This document shows, piece by piece, positions 1 through 8,429 of a stretch of 37,608 nucleotides of DNA; position 1 is the stretch's first letter; every line of letters starts with the position of its first letter. A program made the translations under genes and the position numbers. The notes under the pieces were generated by a model. It saw only the letters and a program-made list of their open reading frames with translations. It was not told the origin of the DNA and did not search any database. Source of the DNA: an uncultured Clostridia bacterium. GTDB lineage: Bacteria; Bacillota; Clostridia; Oscillospirales; Acutalibacteraceae. The DNA lies in the NCBI GenBank assembly GCA_947627345.1, contig CANQVS010000004.1, forward strand, positions 1-37,608, given 5' to 3'.

Positions 1-556
1 CAGCATACGCGCTGTTATACGCATTTTCAAATTCGTCCGCAGATTTTACAAGACGGATACCCCGTCCGCCGCCTCCTGAACGCGCCTTTATAAGAAGCGG
101 ATACCCCACCTCTTCGGCGAGAACTTTTGCGCTCTCGACATCTTCAAGCACATCTGTACCCGGAGTTACGGGAACGCCTGCACTGCGCATCGTTTTTCTT
201 GCCATATCCTTATCGCCGAGCAAATTAATCATCTCAGAGGAAGGACCGATAAATTCTATATTACATTCCTCGCAAAGCTTTACAAACTTTGCGTTTTCGG
301 AAAGAAGTCCGTAACCTGGGTGAATAGCCTGCGCTCCGCTTTCGACAGCAACAGTCAGAATCGCGGGCATATTGAGATAGCTGTCGGCTACTCTGGCGCC
401 CCCGACGCAATAACTCTCGTCTGCGAGTTTAACGTGCATCGCGTCCTTATCGGCTGTGGAATAAATCGCAACCGTATCTATTCCCATTTCTCTGCAGGCT
501 CTAATAATACGAACCGCAATTTCGCCTCGGTTGGCAATTAATATCTTACTAAACAT
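1..556 (-). CDS. accC: Acetyl-CoA carboxylase, biotin carboxylase subunit (partial)
   Basis: N-terminal 185 residues of biotin carboxylase; the rest lies beyond the window's left edge. The enzyme carboxylates the biotin on AccB using ATP and bicarbonate, the first half of malonyl-CoA synthesis. The start reads MFSKILIANRGEIAVRIIRA, the family's typical opening, followed by the HPGYGLLSEN motif and the glycine-rich ATP-grasp loop (KARSGGGGRGIR). The ATG at 554-556 is the only sensible start. It is the most distal visible gene of the fab/acc operon, 17 bp after fabZ. The carboxyltransferase genes accD and accA would be expected next but cannot be seen. The family call is very secure. Confidence 0.95.
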   Translation of the reverse strand, partial: MFSKILIANRGEIAVRIIRACREMGIDTVAIYSTADKDAMHVKLADESYCVGGARVADSYLNMPAILTVAVESGAQAIHPGYGLLSENAKFVKLCEECNIEFIGPSSEMINLLGDKDMARKTMRSAGVPVTPGTDVLEDVESAKVLAEEVGYPLLIKARSGGGGRGIRLVKSADEFENAYNSAYA

Positions 557-573
557 TTCTTCACATCCAAAAC

Positions 574-984
574 TTACATTAACGCAAAACTGAAGTCTGC
601 ACTCACGCAGAGCTTTCCGTTAACATAGCCCTTTGCGCTTATAAAATAGAAATTTCCTCGGCTTCTCGTCAGAGTGCAGGTGCTTTCGAGAGTGTCGCCC
701 GGCTTTACCATACCCTTGAATTTTACGTTATCCATTTTTGTGAAATACGGGGTTTTCCCCTCGCACTTGTCGGCGAGCATAACACAGCTTGACTGCGCCA
801 TCATCTCGCATAGGATAACGCCGGGAACAACGGGATTGCCGGGAAAATGTCCTTTTAAAAAGAACTCGTCTCCGCTTATAGTATATTTACCGTGAGAAGT
901 TACATCGTCAATTTTTTCAGCCTCCTGCACAAGGAGCATATTGTCGCGATGAGGTATAATCTTTTTTATTTCTTCCTGATTCAT
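574..984 (-). CDS. fabZ: 3-hydroxyacyl-ACP dehydratase FabZ
   Basis: 136 residues, normal for FabZ, which removes water from 3-hydroxyacyl-ACP to give trans-2-enoyl-ACP in each elongation cycle. The hot-dog fold active-site motif GHFPGNPVVPGVILCE is present, with catalytic His46 and Glu60. No FabA-like isomerase features are apparent, so unsaturated fatty acids would need another route. It lies 8 bp after accB and 17 bp before accC, so it is translated from the same operon transcript. Cytoplasmic. Confidence 0.95.
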   Translation of the reverse strand: MNQEEIKKIIPHRDNMLLVQEAEKIDDVTSHGKYTISGDEFFLKGHFPGNPVVPGVILCEMMAQSSCVMLADKCEGKTPYFTKMDNVKFKGMVKPGDTLESTCTLTRSRGNFYFISAKGYVNGKLCVSADFSFALM

Positions 985-992
985 AATCCACC

Positions 993-1433
993 TTAACCGA
1001 TTTTAAAAAGAGGCTCGTCGTACTCGACAACATCGCCGTTATTTACAAGGATTTCGGTAATTGTACCGCTTTCCTCGGCTGTAATTTCATTCATAATTTT
1101 CATAGCCTCGATAATGCAGACTACATCGCCCTTATTAACCGTACTTCCGACTTGCACATATGCGGGCTTATCGGGCGCCGGCGCGGAATAAAATACGCCG
1201 ACCATAGGACTTTTAATAAACTTACCGTCGGATTTAAAAGCCGTGTCCTGAACAGGACTTGCAGGTGCCGTTACTGCGGCCGCGGGGGGCTGAATAGTCT
1301 GAACGGCGGTATTTTCGCAGGCGGTAAAGGGCTTTTCAAGATGAATTGAACCGTCTTCATCAGCAACATCCAAAACCGCCAGCTCGCTGTCTTCAAGAAG
1401 TTTCATTAGAGTTTTAATTCTTTCTATATCCAT
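993..1433 (-). CDS. accB: Acetyl-CoA carboxylase biotin carboxyl carrier protein AccB
   Basis: 146 residues. Carries the biotin that shuttles CO2 from AccC to the carboxyltransferase. The C-terminal biotinyl domain (about residues 72-146) contains the biotinylation motif EAMKIMNEI, with the modified lysine at Lys112. It is preceded by an Ala/Pro/Thr-rich flexible linker (about 45-65) and a short N-terminal helical region, the usual AccB layout. Located between fabF (11 bp upstream) and fabZ in the fab/acc operon. Confidence 0.95.
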   Translation of the reverse strand: MDIERIKTLMKLLEDSELAVLDVADEDGSIHLEKPFTACENTAVQTIQPPAAAVTAPASPVQDTAFKSDGKFIKSPMVGVFYSAPAPDKPAYVQVGSTVNKGDVVCIIEAMKIMNEITAEESGTITEILVNNGDVVEYDEPLFKIG

Positions 1434-1444
1434 AATTTCCTCCG

Positions 1445-2671
1445 TTAAATCTTTTTAAATACGAGGCAGGTATCGTGACCGCCGAAGCCTAAATTCGTGC
1501 TTGCAGACACGGTTAAATCTCTCTTTTTTGCCTTGCCTAAAGTATAGTCAAGGTCGCATTCGGGGTCAACCTCATCTGTTGCGATTGTCGGCGGAATAAT
1601 TCCGTCTTTTAAGGCGAGTACGGAAATAATTGCCTCAACCGCTCCTGTCGCGCCGAGCATATGGCCCGTCATTGATTTTGTAGAGCTTATGCTTATGTCG
1701 TATGCCTTTTTTCCGAGAGCGGACTTAACCGCCATTGTTTCTGTTTTATCATTCATAGGGGTTGACGTTCCGTGGGCGTTTAAGTAAATAGTATCGCTGT
1801 CTTTTACGCCCGCCTCGTCAAACGCAATTCTGATAGCCTGAGCAAGTCCCTCGCCCTCGGGGTCGGGAGCGGTTACGTGGTAGGCGTCGCAGGTGTTTCC
1901 GTAACCCGAAATTTCAGCATATATCTTGGCTTTGCGCGCTTTAGCGTGTTCATATTCCTCAAGGATAAGAACTCCGGCGCCTTCTCCCATAACAAAACCG
2001 TTTCTTTTCACATCAAACGGGATAGACGCCTTTTTCGGGTCCTCGGTAGTCGAAAGGGCTTTCATATTTGCAAAACCCGCTATTGTAAGCGGATGTATAA
2101 CATACTCTGTACCGCCTGCTATAACCGCGTCCGCGTAGCCGTCCTTTATAGCGTGAAAAGCCTCGCCTACAGAGTTTGCGCCTGTAGCGCAAGCGGACAT
2201 AACCGAAAGACTTGTTCCCTTTGCCTTATATTTAATTGCAACCTGACCTGTAGCGATATTTCCAATCATCTTGGGAATAAAGTGAGGAGTTACCTTTCGC
2301 GGTCCCTTTTCAAGATAAGATTGTGTGTTTTCAACAAAAGAATACAGTCCGCCTATACCTGTACCGATATATGAGCCCAAGCGTTTTTCATCTACCGTGC
2401 CAATAATTCCGCTGTCCTTTACAGCCTCCTCAGCCGCCGCTAAAGCATAAACTGTGTACATATCCGTTTTTCTTAAATCACGCTTTTCAATTACTGAAGT
2501 CGGGTCAAAATTCTTTACCTCGCCCGCAATTTTCACAGCGAGATTTTCAGTATCAAACTTCGTTATCTTATCAATACCGCAAACACCGTCGAGCAGATTT
2601 TTCCACATAGTCGGTACATCGTTTCCGACCGGAGTAACAGCTCCTACGCCTGTGACAACAACTCGTTTCAT
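1445..2671 (-). CDS. fabF: 3-oxoacyl-ACP synthase II FabF
   Basis: 408 residues, full length. Condenses malonyl-ACP with acyl-ACP in chain elongation. The Cys-His-His triad is complete: Cys161 in SACATGANS, His300 in NAHGTSTPMND and His337 in SMTGHMLGATGAVEA. The two-His triad places it with FabB/FabF rather than FabH. No fabH or acpP gene lies in this cluster as far as the window shows. The ATG is followed by KRVVVTGVG, the standard FabF start. It follows fabG by 20 bp. Confidence 0.96.
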   Translation of the reverse strand: MKRVVVTGVGAVTPVGNDVPTMWKNLLDGVCGIDKITKFDTENLAVKIAGEVKNFDPTSVIEKRDLRKTDMYTVYALAAAEEAVKDSGIIGTVDEKRLGSYIGTGIGGLYSFVENTQSYLEKGPRKVTPHFIPKMIGNIATGQVAIKYKAKGTSLSVMSACATGANSVGEAFHAIKDGYADAVIAGGTEYVIHPLTIAGFANMKALSTTEDPKKASIPFDVKRNGFVMGEGAGVLILEEYEHAKARKAKIYAEISGYGNTCDAYHVTAPDPEGEGLAQAIRIAFDEAGVKDSDTIYLNAHGTSTPMNDKTETMAVKSALGKKAYDISISSTKSMTGHMLGATGAVEAIISVLALKDGIIPPTIATDEVDPECDLDYTLGKAKKRDLTVSASTNLGFGGHDTCLVFKKI

Positions 2672-2691
2672 AATTTTCTCCTTAAATTTTA

Positions 2692-3435
2692 TTACATCGC
2701 AATTCCGCCGTCAACACGGATAACCTCTCCCGTTACATAAGACGCGTAATCACTGCATAAGAACGCAATTACATTTGCCACGTCTTCGGGAAGTCCGCGC
2801 CGTTTCATCGGAATTGAGGAAGCAATTTCATCTTTGATTTTATCAGAAAGCGCCTGCGTCATAGCCGTATCTATGTATCCCGGAGCGACCGCGTTTACGG
2901 TAACTCCTCTGGGGGCAAGCTCCTTTGCGACTGACTTTGTAAGACCGATTACGCCCGCCTTTGAGGCTGAATAGTTGGATTGACCCGCGTTTCCGTTAAT
3001 GCCTACAATAGACGCTACGTTAACTATACGTCCGCATCTCTGTCGCATAAACGGTTTATAAACGTGCTTAGTCATATTAAACGCCCCTTTAAGGTTTACG
3101 TTTATAACCGCGTCAAAGTCAGCCTCCGGCATATTAAGCATTAGCTTATCTCTTGTTATTCCCGCGTTATTTACGAGGATATCAATTTTACCGTACTCGG
3201 AAATAATCTCCTTTATAACCGCTTCGCCTGCCGAAAAATCGCTGACGTCGCAGTCATACGCTTTAACCTTTACTCCTAAAGCGCCTATCGACTCAAGAGC
3301 AGAATTTTTATCTTCGTCAGAGCCTATTCCAACCAAAGCAATATCCGCGCCGAAAGACGCCAGCTTTTCGCTTACCGCTTTACCAATTCCGCTGTAACCG
3401 CCTGTTACAACGGCAACCTTATTTTTAAAATCCAT
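2692..3435 (-). CDS. fabG: 3-oxoacyl-ACP reductase FabG
   Basis: 247-residue classical short-chain dehydrogenase. It has the Rossmann TGGYSGIGKA nucleotide loop at 11-20, the NNAG motif at 89-92 and the catalytic Ser142, Tyr155 and Lys159 (YSASK). Its length and its place in a fab operon make it the NADPH-dependent 3-oxoacyl-ACP reductase rather than one of the many other SDR enzymes. Spacing is 12 bp from fabD and 20 bp to fabF. Confidence 0.95.
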   Translation of the reverse strand: MDFKNKVAVVTGGYSGIGKAVSEKLASFGADIALVGIGSDEDKNSALESIGALGVKVKAYDCDVSDFSAGEAVIKEIISEYGKIDILVNNAGITRDKLMLNMPEADFDAVINVNLKGAFNMTKHVYKPFMRQRCGRIVNVASIVGINGNAGQSNYSASKAGVIGLTKSVAKELAPRGVTVNAVAPGYIDTAMTQALSDKIKDEIASSIPMKRRGLPEDVANVIAFLCSDYASYVTGEVIRVDGGIAM

Positions 3436-3447
3436 AAGCTTCTCCTT

Positions 3448-4350
3448 TTAAATATCAAGAGCCTCAAGGTCAGACAAATTCTCAACCTTTAAAGCTTTAA
3501 TTTCCTTATTAATTCTTCCTACGAGTCCCGTAAGGGTTTTTCCCACACCGACTTCGATAACGGTATCAACTCCGTCTTTTGCCATATTTTCAACAATTGT
3601 CTGCCAGCGCACGGGATTTTCGACCTGCGATTTTATAAGCTGTTTATAGTCGCCCGAATACGGTTTTGCGGTATAGTTTGAGTAAATCGGAATTTTTGGA
3701 CTGCCGATTTTTATGCCGTCTAAATACTTTTCAAGTCCGTCTGCCGCCTGCGCCATAAACGGAGAATGAAACGCTCCGCTTACCGCAAGACGTTTTGCTC
3801 TTCCCTTTTCGGCAGAAAATGCTTCGATTAATGCAGTAATATTTTCTTCTTTTGCGGCTACAACCGTCTGTGCGGGACTATTGTAATTTACAGGATATGT
3901 ATCGGAAAATTTTGAGCAGATTTCCTCAACCTTTTCAGGAGGTAATTTTAACACGGCAAGCATAGCGCCGGGATTTTCCTTAGCCGCCTTGTCCATCAAC
4001 TCACCCCGACGGCAAACGAGCTTAAACGCTTCTTCGTCGCTTAACATTCCGCTAAACGCGAGCGCGGCGATTTCTCCGAGGGAAAATCCGGCAACGCAGT
4101 CGGCTTTTATCCCCTTTTCCGAAACGGCTCTCGCCGCCGCTAAATCCGCCGTAAAAACACAGGGCTGGGTATTTACGGTAACGGAAAGCTCCTCCGCAGT
4201 ACCCTCAAAGCATTGTTTGGAAGTGCCGGGGCGGATACTGTCGGCCATATCGAACACAGCCTTCGCGGCGGGAGAATTATCGTACAACTCCTTGCCCATT
4301 CCCGAATACTGCGCTCCCTGTCCTGAAAAAACTAACGCTATTTTACCCAT
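3448..4350 (-). CDS. fabD: Malonyl CoA-ACP transacylase FabD
   Basis: 300 residues. Transfers malonyl from CoA to acyl carrier protein, supplying the extender unit. The family motifs are clear: FSGQGAQ near the N terminus, the nucleophile Ser90 in GFSLGE and the catalytic His195 in SGAFHSPFM. The start overlaps the end of fabK by 13 bp, a sign of translational coupling. Confidence 0.95.
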   Translation of the reverse strand: MGKIALVFSGQGAQYSGMGKELYDNSPAAKAVFDMADSIRPGTSKQCFEGTAEELSVTVNTQPCVFTADLAAARAVSEKGIKADCVAGFSLGEIAALAFSGMLSDEEAFKLVCRRGELMDKAAKENPGAMLAVLKLPPEKVEEICSKFSDTYPVNYNSPAQTVVAAKEENITALIEAFSAEKGRAKRLAVSGAFHSPFMAQAADGLEKYLDGIKIGSPKIPIYSNYTAKPYSGDYKQLIKSQVENPVRWQTIVENMAKDGVDTVIEVGVGKTLTGLVGRINKEIKALKVENLSDLEALDI

Positions 4351-5288
4351 TTATCAGCACCGCCTAAAACTTCTTCCGCCTTAGTAAACAAATCCTCGAT
4401 AATGTCCTTGGCGGGCTCCTCCTTATTAACCATAGAGGCTACCTGCCCCGCTAAAACGCAACCGTTTTTAACATCGCCCTCTCTTGCGGCAAGACGTAAA
4501 ACACCCGCGCCCTTTGCTTCAAGCTCCTCGTCCGAGTAGGTGGACGAATCGTACTCCATTTTTGTATATTCTCTTGTATAGCTTCCTTTAATACAACGCA
4601 CAGGATGGCCGAGACGTTTACCTGTTACAACGGTATCTATATCCTTTGCCTTTAAAATTTTATCCTTATATTCCTGCGAAATGGTACATTCCTTTGCAAC
4701 CAAAAAGCGGGTTCCTACCTGGATACCGACAGCGCCGAGCATAAAACTCGCGGCAACCTGACGTCCGTCGGCAATTCCTCCTGCGGCAATTACGGGAATA
4801 TTCACGGCGTCAACTACCTGCGGTACAAGCGCCATTGTAGTTAAATCGCCAACGTGGCCTCCGCTTTCACCGCCCTCGGCGATTACAGCGAACGCACCGA
4901 GCTTTTCCATTCTTCTGGCTAAAGCAGTAGACGGAACAACGGGGATAACCTTAATTCCCGCTTCATTCCACTTGTTCATATATTTACCCGGATTTCCAGC
5001 GCCCGTAGTAACTACCTTTACGCCTTCCTCAACAACGACGTCCGACACTTCATCGGCAAACGGGCTCATAAGCATAATATTTACGCCGAAAGGTTTATCT
5101 GTAAGCTCTTTGCATTTCTTTATTTCGGCTCTCAACTGTTCTCCGTTTGAATTCATTGCGGCGATAAGTCCGAGTCCGCCCGCGTTGCTTACGCCTGCGG
5201 CGAGAGAAGCGTCTGCTACCCAAGCCATTCCGCCCTGAAAAATCGGGTATTTTATTCCGAGTTTCTCGTTAATTACGGTTGAAATCAT
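4338..5288 (-). CDS. fabK: FMN-dependent enoyl-ACP reductase II FabK
   Basis: 316 residues of the nitronate monooxygenase/FabK TIM-barrel family. Reduces trans-2-enoyl-ACP with NAD(P)H through bound FMN. The start MISTVINEKLGIKYPIFQGG and the AEGGESGGHVG phosphate/FMN-binding segment are typical of FabK. Its position at the head of a fab operon distinguishes it from nitronate monooxygenases. FabK enzymes are known to be insensitive to triclosan, so that phenotype is predicted if this is the only enoyl reductase. A good promoter lies about 125 bp upstream (5414-5442), making fabK the first gene of the operon. Confidence 0.93.
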   Translation of the reverse strand: MISTVINEKLGIKYPIFQGGMAWVADASLAAGVSNAGGLGLIAAMNSNGEQLRAEIKKCKELTDKPFGVNIMLMSPFADEVSDVVVEEGVKVVTTGAGNPGKYMNKWNEAGIKVIPVVPSTALARRMEKLGAFAVIAEGGESGGHVGDLTTMALVPQVVDAVNIPVIAAGGIADGRQVAASFMLGAVGIQVGTRFLVAKECTISQEYKDKILKAKDIDTVVTGKRLGHPVRCIKGSYTREYTKMEYDSSTYSDEELEAKGAGVLRLAAREGDVKNGCVLAGQVASMVNKEEPAKDIIEDLFTKAEEVLGGADKWVK

Positions 5289-5413
5289 TATGTATCATCC
5301 TTTTTGACAAAAAATCTTTATTTTTAGCATATTCCTTTTGAATATTCCGTTTTTATTATCAATCCGAACAGTATATTTTTACATAGTAACTCAATATAAA
5401 ACTATTCTCCATA

Positions 5414-5442
5414 ATTTTACTATATGTAGGCAAAATAGTCAA
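5414..5442 (-). promoter_or_regulatory. Predicted SigA-type promoter of the fabK operon
   Basis: On the minus strand a -35 box TTGACT (5437-5442) and a -10 box TAAAAT (5414-5419) are separated by exactly 17 bp. This is the best promoter match between the BofC-like gene and fabK, and it reads into the fab operon with a leader of about 120 nt. Its -35 box lies inside one arm of the inverted repeat 5431-5471. Confidence 0.7.
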
Positions 5443-5471
5443 TGCCTATTTTTATACGGCAGACTATTTTG
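5431..5471. promoter_or_regulatory. 10-bp inverted repeat overlapping the fab promoter -35 box
   Basis: Perfect 10-bp arms CAAAATAGTC (5431-5440) and GACTATTTTG (5462-5471) are separated by 21 bp. The left arm carries the -35 box of the predicted fab promoter. It could be an operator for a lipid-synthesis repressor (FapR- or FabT-like proteins control such operons in other Firmicutes). It could also be a weak terminator for the gene ending at 5479, but no run of T follows the hairpin. Confidence 0.45.
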
Positions 5472-5478
5472 CGCTCTG

Positions 5479-5817
5479 TTAACTGCAGAAATCCTCCAGC
5501 AAAAGTCTAAGCTCCTCATCGCTTTCAACCTTAATCCCTTTATTAAGCATACGTCTGTCCTGTTCGGGCAAAATTGATACGAGAGTATCTGTTTTTTTTA
5601 TTATTTCTCCTGATTTTGCGTCGACAACCACAATTTTACCTCCGTCAGATTTCAGCACATAAAGTTCCTCCGGCTCTATTTCCGTAACGGTTTCGGTAGC
5701 ATAGGTTTCAAACTGAACCTGCTCGGAGGTCTTGTTTCCCTTTGACGCGTCGGCAATCATAGCAACGGCAAACAGAGAATAAACGAGAATACCTGTAATA
5801 AGTATAAGCTTTTTCAT
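5479..5817 (-). CDS. Small exported protein with BofC C-terminal-like domain
   Basis: 112 residues. An N-terminal hydrophobic segment (about 3-23) looks like a signal peptide or membrane anchor. It is followed by a Thr/Glu-rich stretch and a compact C-terminal domain (about 52-112) reading YVLKSDGGKIVVVDA, then TLPEQD-like ILPEQDRRMLNKGI and ending EELRLLLEDFCS. That ending pattern (D-x-x-x-L-x-x-G-I, then E-L-x-x-x-L-E-D) resembles the BofC C-terminal domain found in sporulation and hypothetical clostridial proteins. The role is unknown. A TATAAT-like -10 sits at 5843-5848 on the minus strand. It is separated from the fab operon by the fab promoter and is probably transcribed on its own. Confidence 0.7.
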   Translation of the reverse strand: MKKLILITGILVYSLFAVAMIADASKGNKTSEQVQFETYATETVTEIEPEELYVLKSDGGKIVVVDAKSGEIIKKTDTLVSILPEQDRRMLNKGIKVESDEELRLLLEDFCS

Positions 5818-6036
5818 ATTTTCACTTTCCGTTTCTTTTTAAATTATACTAATATTTTCCGCGGTTATCTCGGTAATATTCATACATTTTATCCTGTAAA
5901 GCCTAAAAAATTCTCTATATAATGGAAAGAAAATGTCGGTAAAAGGTTTATTTTTCATTAAATTTATGTTATTATGTTAAAGTATAGTGTGTAAGTTTGC
6001 AAAAATGTACATAAGTTTTGAATAAGGAGAATTCCT

Positions 6037-8403
6037 ATGCGTGAAACAGACATCAGTAAATTTACAGAAAAAGATAATGAAAGTCTGCTCCCCGACACGA
6101 CAACGCGAAGATGTTTTAAAGCCATTGGAAGAGCTTTGTTTACTCTCTTTATGGTACTCGTTTTCACGGGAACAATTGTCGGCATATCGCTTTCGGTTTA
6201 TATAGCAAAAATTGCGTCAGAGCCAACGGGAATTGACTTAAAAGCTAAATCTATAAATCAGACAAGCTTTATCTACGTTAAAAACAGCAAGGGCAAGTTC
6301 CAAAAATACCAATCTCTTTACTCATCGGAAAACAGAGTTTGGGTTAATTTTAACGATATTCCCGAAAATATGAAAGAGGCGCAAATTGCGATTGAGGACA
6401 AGCGCTTCACAGAGCATCACGGGGTCGACTGGACGCGTACGCTCGGAGCGGTATTAAATCTTTCAAGCGGTCAGGCAAGCTACGGCGGTTCGACTTTGAC
6501 GCAACAGCTTATTAAAAATATTTCGGACGATAACGATGTTTCGCTTAACCGTAAATTGCGGGAAATTATTAAGGCTCTAAAGCTTGAAACCGAGTACACC
6601 AAAGATGAAATTTTAGAGGCGTATTTGAATGTCGTCAACTACGGAAACAACTGTCAGGGCGTTCAGGCGGCGGCAAATCTTTATTTTGGAAAGGATATAG
6701 GAGATTGCTCTCTCGCTCAATGCGCCGCAATCGCCGGTATCACTCAGAATCCGAGCAAATACAATCCGCTGTATCACCCTGAGGATAATAAAAAAAGGCG
6801 TGAAACCGTGCTTGCCGAGATGTACGACCAAAAGATAATTTCAAAGCAGGAATACGCGGACGCTCTGAAAGAATCCGAAAATATGACTTTTGTTGGATTT
6901 AAAAAGAGCAACAGAAAGAATATAGGAAGCAAGGTACAAAACTGGTATATTGACGAGCTTCAGCGCGATTTGCAGGCAGACCTCGCGACATATTACAACA
7001 TAAGCGAAAAGGCGGCGTCAAATAAAATCTTTACCGAGGGACTTAAAATATACTGCGCTATGGATAAGGACACACAGTCATACCTCGAAAATGCCGCAAT
7101 GAATATCAACACAAGCTATGATGAAGGTATGCAGTGCGCCGCAACTATGATTGATTTAAACGGAGCGGTTATTGCGACAACGGGTTCATCACAGGAAAAA
7201 ACGAAAAACCTCGTTTTCGACAGAGCAACGCAGTCGGTTTTACAGCCGGGTTCTTCTATTAAACCCGTTGTGGTATATTCATACGCTATTGAAAAAGGAA
7301 AACTTAATTACAGCTCGGTTGTTAAGGACGAGCCCCTTGCAAAATACAAGGTTGTGGACGGTCGCTATGTTGCGGGACCCAACAACTGGTATCACAGCTA
7401 TAAAGGCAATATGCTCCTTCCTGACGCAATCGAATGGTCCGCGAACGCGACAGCGGTTCAGGTTATGAATACGATTAGTCCCGAGGCGGCATATAATCAA
7501 GTCGTAACCCTGCAAGGCTTTTCACACCTTGACGAACAGGACAAGGATAATACGGGCGGACTTTCAATCGGAGGTCTTACGGGCGGTGTAACCGTCAGAG
7601 AAATGGCGGCGGCATTCACTTATATAGGCAACGGCGGAAGATACTTTAAGCCGTATACTTATTACTATGTAACAGACGCAGACGGCAACATTATTATAGA
7701 TAACCGTGACGCAATTCCAAAGACATCTTATTCGCCCGATACAGCCTATATTATGAACAGACTTCTCCACTATAATATGACCTACTGCGCCCACACCAAC
7801 GCGGCTTACGCGAGGGTTGACGGCTGGGATATAGTCGGAAAGACAGGTACTACCGACTCGGATAAGGACTCGTGGTACTGCGGACTAAGCCCGTACTCAA
7901 CGCTCGCTGTTTGGACAGGCTTTGACTCTCCGAGAACAATTTCAATTACAGGCCAAAGAACGGCGACAACGCTGTTCAGCGATGTTATGGGGTATTATCT
8001 GAGGAATAAAGCCAAGAAAAACTATGCAAGGCCGACTTCAATTGTTGAGGCAAATTACAACTCGTCAAGCGGAAGCATTTACAACGTCGGTAATGCTTAC
8101 GAGGGCAGATATTTGGGATATTATTCCGAAAACAAACTGCCGTCGGGAAGTTCATCTTACGTTGATTACTATGCGGAAGATAATAACGACTACAACTACC
8201 AAAACTATAACTATGATGATTCAAATGACAGTGATGACGAAGACGACGACAGCGGAGATAACGATGACAACAGCTCCGATGAAGACGATGAGGGCAGAGA
8301 AAGCGGAGATGAAGACAATAACTCAAACAGCAATAACTCCGATGATAATGACTCAAATGCCAACGGCAATGACGGGGAAGATGAAAACTCCGCGTTTGAA
8401 TAA
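6037..8403 (+). CDS. Class A penicillin-binding protein (PBP1A-type) with acidic C-terminal tail
   Basis: 788-residue bifunctional peptidoglycan synthase. Residues 1-30 are cytoplasmic and about 31-58 form the single membrane anchor. The GT51 glycosyltransferase domain follows, with catalytic Glu120 in AIEDKRFTEHHGVDW and the GGSTLTQQLIKN motif at 150-161. The transpeptidase domain has the SxxK serine Ser406 (PGSSIKP), the SxN motif SAN at 468-470 and KTGT at 602-605, so both activities look intact. From about residue 711 the protein ends in roughly 78 residues that are mostly Asp, Glu, Asn and Ser, a low-complexity tail outside the cell. A TATAAT hexamer at 5918-5923 may be its promoter, but the -35 is poor. 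The next gene, hom, starts 26 bp downstream with no terminator between. Confidence 0.95.
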   Translation: MRETDISKFTEKDNESLLPDTTTRRCFKAIGRALFTLFMVLVFTGTIVGISLSVYIAKIASEPTGIDLKAKSINQTSFIYVKNSKGKFQKYQSLYSSENRVWVNFNDIPENMKEAQIAIEDKRFTEHHGVDWTRTLGAVLNLSSGQASYGGSTLTQQLIKNISDDNDVSLNRKLREIIKALKLETEYTKDEILEAYLNVVNYGNNCQGVQAAANLYFGKDIGDCSLAQCAAIAGITQNPSKYNPLYHPEDNKKRRETVLAEMYDQKIISKQEYADALKESENMTFVGFKKSNRKNIGSKVQNWYIDELQRDLQADLATYYNISEKAASNKIFTEGLKIYCAMDKDTQSYLENAAMNINTSYDEGMQCAATMIDLNGAVIATTGSSQEKTKNLVFDRATQSVLQPGSSIKPVVVYSYAIEKGKLNYSSVVKDEPLAKYKVVDGRYVAGPNNWYHSYKGNMLLPDAIEWSANATAVQVMNTISPEAAYNQVVTLQGFSHLDEQDKDNTGGLSIGGLTGGVTVREMAAAFTYIGNGGRYFKPYTYYYVTDADGNIIIDNRDAIPKTSYSPDTAYIMNRLLHYNMTYCAHTNAAYARVDGWDIVGKTGTTDSDKDSWYCGLSPYSTLAVWTGFDSPRTISITGQRTATTLFSDVMGYYLRNKAKKNYARPTSIVEANYNSSSGSIYNVGNAYEGRYLGYYSENKLPSGSSSYVDYYAEDNNDYNYQNYNYDDSNDSDDEDDDSGDNDDNSSDEDDEGRESGDEDNNSNSNNSDDNDSNANGNDGEDENSAFE

Positions 8404-8429
8404 ATAAATTTTCCGAAAGGATTGATATA

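Noticed and set aside
1877..2374. 165-codon plus-strand ORF inside fabF
   Set aside because: Antisense to a fully conserved gene, Cys/Arg-rich, without an SD or recognisable motif.
8404..8429. Riboswitch or attenuator ahead of hom-lysC
   Set aside because: Only 26 bp separate the PBP gene from hom and 36 bp hom from lysC; there is no room for a lysine riboswitch and no hairpin is visible.
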